Assembly (NCBI GenBank): GCA_900554595.1
Contig: USHZ01000090.1
Coordinates: forward strand, 1 to 8,002
Length of the DNA stretch: 8,002 nucleotides
Source: an uncultured Collinsella sp.
Lineage (GTDB): Bacteria; Actinomycetota; Coriobacteriia; Coriobacteriales; Coriobacteriaceae
Direction: 5' to 3'
The position numbers and the translations under genes were made by a program. Position 1 is the stretch's first letter; each line of letters opens with the position of its first letter. Positions 5,457 to 8,002 of this stretch are shown here, piece after piece. A model generated the notes under the pieces. That model searched no databases and had not been told where the DNA came from. It worked only from the letters and a program-made list of their open reading frames with translations.

Positions 5457-5829
5457 TTTACTCCCTTTCACCTGCAATTTCGCGATTTACTCCCCGTGTT
5501 TCGAGACGGCAAGGCACGGGGCGGTATTCGGAGGAATGGGAGTAAGGATTTATCCCGAGTGAGTAGACGCGCGATTTTTGTCCCCGAGAACGAAAAGGGG
5601 CCGTTTTAGGTCCTTTGAAACTCAAATCGAACTCAATAGGCCTTTTGACGGTCTCTGTGCGGCGTTTTCCCAGGTCGTTAATGGGGAGTAAAGAATCTCA
5701 CCGTCTCAAGGAAAGCGGGAGTAATCAGGGGAAATGCCGCGGGGTACCGCCGTGTGCCGCCATGTAAGCCACCGCGTCATTTACTCCCCAGGTGCGCCGA
5801 AAATGCCTTTGCATGCAATGGGGAGTAAA
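5457..5829. repeat. Cluster of seven GGGAGTAA boxes in both orientations (gene-free stretch)
   Basis: Exact GGGAGTAA cores occur on the plus strand at 5538-5545, 5684-5691, 5717-5724 and 5821-5828. They occur on the minus strand (seen as TTACTCCC) at 5458-5465, 5487-5494 and 5781-5788. Most extend to GGGGAGTAAA. A degenerate copy, GGTGAGTAAATC, lies near 5394. Spacing is irregular (about 29 to 145 bases). Between copies are other small inverted repeats, for example CCCCGTG/CACGGGG (5492-5498 with 5515-5521). No credible coding frame crosses 5450-5916: the frames here lack ribosome binding sites and known-looking protein sequence. The boxes could be recombinase or regulator binding sites, att relics, or a dispersed intergenic repeat. 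Confidence 0.75.
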
Positions 5830-5843
5830 AACTCAACATACGC

Positions 5844-5867
5844 AGGCGTGAGCGGCGCTCACCGCCT
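5844..5867. terminator. Strong hairpin 3' of the element's XRE repressor gene
   Basis: AGGCGTGAGC (5844-5853) pairs with GCTCACCGCCT (5857-5867) across a three-base GGC loop, making ten base pairs with one bulged C. It lies 50 bases beyond the stop of the minus-strand repressor gene. On that strand the nearest T run (TTTTT, opposite 5827-5831) is about 12 bases past the stem, so it is a non-canonical terminator at best. It could equally be a boundary structure. Confidence 0.4.
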
Positions 5868-5916
5868 AGCTTGGCGTCCTGATTCGGTTGCGCTGGTTGC
5901 GAAATGCGGGGAGCCG

Positions 5917-6330
5917 CTACAGCGAGGCTTTCCAGTCCTCGTATTCGTCGGCGTCGATCTCGCCGTTCTCGAGCTGCGCGCGCTTCTCTGCCCACAGCTC
6001 GATCGCCGTCGCGGCTTTGGGCGCGTGCGGAGCCTTGGGGTTCAGGGAGAGGCCCGTGCCGTCGGCGGAGGGAACGATGCCGAACGAGTCCTCGAGCCGC
6101 ACGAGCAGCGACATGAGGTCGCCCGCGGTCTCGACGCCATAGTCCTTGAGGGCGTTGACGGACACGCCGAGCGCCGCGGAGATGGACTCGAGCAGCTCGG
6201 GCTTGACGGCGCGGATGCCGCTCTCGTAGTGGCGCACGGCCCCCTCGGTCAGGCCGACGGCCTCGGCGAGTTGAGCCTGCGTCATGCCGCGCGACTTGCG
6301 GTACCGCCTTATGTTTTTGCCTACGGACAT
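5917..6330 (-). CDS. Phage/ICE-type XRE-family repressor
   Basis: This 137-residue protein has an N-terminal Cro/C1-type helix-turn-helix at about 6-61: KNIRRYRKSRGMTQAQLAEA, then LTEGAVRHYESG as recognition helix, then ALGVSVNALKDYG. A linker (88-107) leads to a charged C-terminal helix, ELWAEKRAQLENGEIDADEY and on, of a type common in repressors of actinobacterial integrated elements. There is no LexA/CI-type Ser-Lys protease domain, so derepression would need another route. ATG 6330 has a perfect AGGAGG (complement of 6338-6343) seven bases upstream. It is transcribed away from the excisionase and integrase genes. The operator-like repeats in the gap are its likely targets, making it the probable silencer of int/xis and its own regulator. 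Confidence 0.9.
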   Translation of the reverse strand: MSVGKNIRRYRKSRGMTQAQLAEAVGLTEGAVRHYESGIRAVKPELLESISAALGVSVNALKDYGVETAGDLMSLLVRLEDSFGIVPSADGTGLSLNPKAPHAPKAATAIELWAEKRAQLENGEIDADEYEDWKASL

Positions 6331-6361
6331 GCGCTCTCCTCCTGGAATTACGTATCAGCAC

Positions 6362-6390
6362 ATCTTATCAGCGTACGTAAATGTACGCAA
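6362..6390 (-). promoter_or_regulatory. Leftward promoter of the repressor gene
   Basis: On the minus strand, TTGCGT (complement of 6385-6390) and TAAGAT (complement of 6362-6367) are separated by exactly 17 bp. Operator-like site 6371-6388 covers the -35 end and most of the spacer. A half-site-like TTACGTATC lies just downstream (6348-6356). Confidence 0.55.
6371..6388. promoter_or_regulatory. Operator-like site O1 (GCGTAC-N6-GTACGC)
   Basis: An inverted repeat GCGTAC (6371-6376) / GTACGC (6383-6388) has a six-base spacer GTAAAT. It has the same geometry as the site at 6437-6452 and overlaps the leftward promoter. Repressor binding here would fit autoregulation. Confidence 0.6.
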
Positions 6391-6395
6391 TTCTA

Positions 6396-6424
6396 TTGAC
6401 AGTACAGATACGTACGTTTACTCT
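6396..6424 (+). promoter_or_regulatory. Rightward promoter of the xis-int operon
   Basis: A consensus -35 TTGACA (6396-6401) is followed after exactly 17 bp by TACTCT (6419-6424), a weak but correctly placed -10. Transcription would start near 6431, about 40 bases before the excisionase start. The third operator-like site sits inside the spacer and over the -10 edge. Confidence 0.6.
6408..6421. promoter_or_regulatory. Operator-like site O3 in the rightward promoter spacer
   Basis: ATACGTACGTTTAC contains one clear half-site. Read on the minus strand, GTAAACGTACG matches GTAAATGTACG of O1 in 10 of 11 positions. The dyad is less perfect than O1 and O2. Binding would block access to the -35/-10 pair. 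Confidence 0.5.
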
Positions 6425-6436
6425 GAATCTGTAAAC

Positions 6437-6452
6437 CGTACGTATTCGTACG
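6437..6452. promoter_or_regulatory. Operator-like site O2 (CGTAC-N6-GTACG)
   Basis: CGTAC (6437-6441) and GTACG (6448-6452) flank a six-base spacer GTATTC. This gives the same arms and spacing as O1, just downstream of the predicted rightward start point and 18 bases before the excisionase ATG. Occupancy would obstruct transcription of xis, int and mob. Confidence 0.6.
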
Positions 6453-6470
6453 CCATTGATTGGAGGAGCC

Positions 6471-6674
6471 ATGGACGAGAAGGTGGCGAAGACGCCGAGG
6501 CCGCACATGCTGGACGCCGACGAGGTCGCGGAGCTGCTGAGGATCAAGAAAGGCAGCGCCTACGAGGTGATCAGGAAGATAAACGCCGAGCAGGAGGCGC
6601 GCGGGCGCGTGGTTATCCGCGGACGCGTCCGGAGCGACGTCTTCGACGCCCTGTACTTCCCGGAGGTGGACTGA
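6471..6674 (+). CDS. Excisionase-like small HTH protein
   Basis: This 67-residue basic protein has a MerR/HTH_17-like fold: MLDADEVAELLRIKKGSAYE (13-32) as the helix-turn-helix, then VIRKINAEQEARGR and a wing-like VVIRGRVRSDVFDALYF. Small proteins with this pattern, directly before a tyrosine integrase, serve as recombination directionality factors (Xis) in conjugative elements and phages. ATG 6471 follows TGGAGGAG (6461-6468). An in-frame TTG at 6456 is possible but less likely. Its stop and the integrase start are one base apart, so translation is coupled. The excisionase role is inferred from fold type and position; it could also act as a regulator. Confidence 0.75.
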   Translation: MDEKVAKTPRPHMLDADEVAELLRIKKGSAYEVIRKINAEQEARGRVVIRGRVRSDVFDALYFPEVD

Positions 6675-6675
6675 C

Positions 6676-7746
6676 ATGCCCGTGTACAAGGACGACGGCA
6701 ACGGCACGTTCTACGTGCAGTGCTACTACCGCGACGCCCGCGGCTCGAAGCGCCACAAGACGAAGCGCGGCTTCTCCTCCGAGGTGGAGGCCGCAGTGTG
6801 GGAGAGCCAGTTCAAGAGCCTTAACGGCGGGGCCATGGACATGACGTTCTCCGAGTTCGTCGAGGTGTACGCCTCCGAGGTGAAGCCGCGCGTACGCGAG
6901 CACACGTGGATCACCAAGGAGTACATCATCAACGACAAGCTCGTGCCGTTCTTCGGAGACATGCGCATGTGCGACGTGAGGCCGATCGACCTCATCAGGT
7001 GGCAAAACGAGCTCACCGAGCACCGGGACGCCGACGGGAAGCCCTGGGCGCCGACGTACCTGCGCACGGTGAACAACCAACTGAACGCCATCTTCAACCA
7101 CGCCGAGCGCTACTACGGCCTCACCGACAACCCGGTGCGCAGGGTCGACAAGATAGGCTCGAAGAAGGGCGGCGAGATGCAGTTCTGGACCAAGGACGAG
7201 TACCTGAGGTTCAGCGAGGCGGTCATGGACAAGCCGCTGTCGTTCCACGCCTTCGAGCTGCTGTACTGGACGGGCATACGCTGCGGCGAGCTCCTGGCGC
7301 TCACGCCGTCCGACTTCATGCTGGATAGCTCGCGGCTGCGCATCAACAAGTCGTACCAGAGCCTCCACGGCGTGGACACCGTGACCGACCCCAAGACGCC
7401 CAAGTCCGTGCGCACGATCGTCATGCCCGCCTTCCTTCGCGACGAGATGGCGGACTTCATCGAGATGCGCGACGACGTCGCCCCCGACGAGCGCCTGTTC
7501 GCCGTGACCAAGCACTTCCTGGCCCACGAGATGGAGCGCGGGTGCAAGGCGTCGGGCGTGAAGCGCATCCGCATACACGACATACGCCACAGCCACGTGA
7601 GCCTGCTGATTGAGATGGGCTTCTCCGCGCTGGCCATCGCCGAGCGCATGGGCCACGAGGCGGTGGACATCACCTACCGCTACGCGCACCTGTTCCCCAC
7701 GAAGCAGGACGAGATGGCCGCCGCGCTCGATGGAGCGAGGGGGTAA
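6676..7746 (+). CDS. int: Tyrosine recombinase / integrase of the mobile element
   Basis: This 356-residue site-specific recombinase cuts and rejoins att sites through a phosphotyrosine link. Domains in order are an N-terminal AP2-like arm-binding region (about 1-50, with YRDARGSKRHKTKRGF), a SAM-like core-binding domain (about 56-150), and a catalytic domain (about 165-350). All catalytic residues are visible: Arg202 (TGIRCGELLAL), Lys240 (DPKTPKSVRTI), His301 and Arg304 (HDIRHSH), His327 (MGHE) and the nucleophile Tyr336 (YRYAHL). The length and pattern fit integrases of Gram-positive conjugative and mobilisable elements, in the Tn916-Int/phage class. ATG 6676 has a strong GGAGGTGG (6662-6669) within the end of the xis gene. 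The gene appears intact and therefore potentially active. Confidence 0.95.
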   Translation: MPVYKDDGNGTFYVQCYYRDARGSKRHKTKRGFSSEVEAAVWESQFKSLNGGAMDMTFSEFVEVYASEVKPRVREHTWITKEYIINDKLVPFFGDMRMCDVRPIDLIRWQNELTEHRDADGKPWAPTYLRTVNNQLNAIFNHAERYYGLTDNPVRRVDKIGSKKGGEMQFWTKDEYLRFSEAVMDKPLSFHAFELLYWTGIRCGELLALTPSDFMLDSSRLRINKSYQSLHGVDTVTDPKTPKSVRTIVMPAFLRDEMADFIEMRDDVAPDERLFAVTKHFLAHEMERGCKASGVKRIRIHDIRHSHVSLLIEMGFSALAIAERMGHEAVDITYRYAHLFPTKQDEMAAALDGARG

Positions 7747-7751
7747 GCAAG

Positions 7752-8002
7752 ATGCCGTGCGAGAACAGCGCCCGCAAGCGCAGCAAGACGATGGCGTTCC
7801 GCTGCACGCCCGAGGAGCACAAGCTCATATGCGAGATGGCAGCCTGGAGCGGCATGAGCAGGCAGGACTACATCATCGCCAAGCTCACCGATACAGAAGT
7901 TGAAGTGAGGCCCTCCGTGAGCATGCAGAAGGCGCTGAAAGACTCGATGGCGGAGTTGGCCAAAGAGGTGAAACTGGCGGCCTCCTACGGCGAGTTGAGC
8001 GA
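7752..8002 (+). CDS. MobC-like mobilisation / relaxosome accessory protein (3' end outside window)
   Basis: The frame opens at ATG 7752 and runs off the right edge with no stop, giving 83 residues. The N-terminus is basic (ENSARKRSKTM). A ribbon-helix-helix-like segment follows, FRCTPEEHKLICEMAAWSGM then SRQDYIIAKL (16-45). The 'F..t.eE...I...A...G.s..dYI...L' pattern is typical of plasmid and ICE MobC-type relaxosome proteins, which bind oriT and assist the relaxase. A charged helical region follows. GAGGGGG at the integrase 3' end lies eight bases upstream, and only five bases separate the integrase stop from this ATG, so it belongs to the same operon. A relaxase gene would be expected to the right. 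Confidence 0.7.
   Translation, partial: MPCENSARKRSKTMAFRCTPEEHKLICEMAAWSGMSRQDYIIAKLTDTEVEVRPSVSMQKALKDSMAELAKEVKLAASYGELS

Noticed and set aside
5391..5609. A 72-codon plus-strand frame through the guaA terminator and the first repeat boxes
   Set aside because: It starts at TTG without a ribosome site, runs through the terminator hairpin, and has no protein-like pattern.
5457..5829. CRISPR array or simple tandem repeat for the GGGAGTAA boxes
   Set aside because: The units are only 8-11 bases, in both orientations, with spacing from about 29 to 145 bases and no constant spacer length; no cas genes are nearby.
6613..7689. A 358-codon minus-strand frame opposite the integrase gene
   Set aside because: It is a shadow frame rich in Val, His, Leu and Arg; the plus strand carries the full catalytic signature of a tyrosine recombinase.

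Overview
The window looks like part of a high-GC Gram-positive gut actinobacterium of the Coriobacteriia, most like Collinsella. This rests on the strong G/C preference at third codon positions, the AGGAG-type ribosome binding sites, the protein flavour of YchF, GuaA and the type I asparaginase, and the style of the small XRE and excisionase proteins. The genus is an inference from reading; no search was run.

The left two thirds (1 to about 5450) is chromosomal housekeeping sequence. It holds the tail of a Lys/Ala/Glu-rich protein (1-116), then the ychF GTPase/ATPase gene with a small DUF1648 membrane protein gene directly behind it (231-1702, probably one transcript). An uncharacterised minus-strand gene follows (1712-2101), divergent from a 72-residue XRE regulator (2178-2396). 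The two are separated by a perfect 24-bp palindrome carrying a TATAGT hexamer on each strand. Next is a cytoplasmic type I L-asparaginase on the minus strand (2419-3432), divergent from guaA, the GMP synthase gene (3701-5299). guaA has a clear intrinsic terminator at 5414-5450.

The right third (from somewhere between the guaA stop and about 5850, to the window end) is the edge of an integrated mobile element. A phage-like XRE repressor gene (5917-6330, minus) faces an excisionase-like gene, a tyrosine integrase gene and the start of a MobC-like mobilisation gene (6471-8002, plus). These three are tightly spaced and probably co-transcribed. The 140-bp gap between the repressor and the excisionase gene holds two opposed sigma-70-type promoters and three GTACG-based operator-like sites placed over them. 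This is the layout of a lysogeny-type switch controlling excision and transfer.

The most unusual part is 5457-5829, a roughly 370-bp stretch without a gene. It carries seven exact copies of the 8-mer GGGAGTAA in both orientations. The same core, GGGAGTA, forms the last bases of guaA (5292-5298, within gag-tgg-gag-tag). The 3' end of guaA is a known insertion hotspot for genomic islands, so the boxes may be att-core relics or recombinase arm sites of this element. They may instead be a dispersed genomic repeat.
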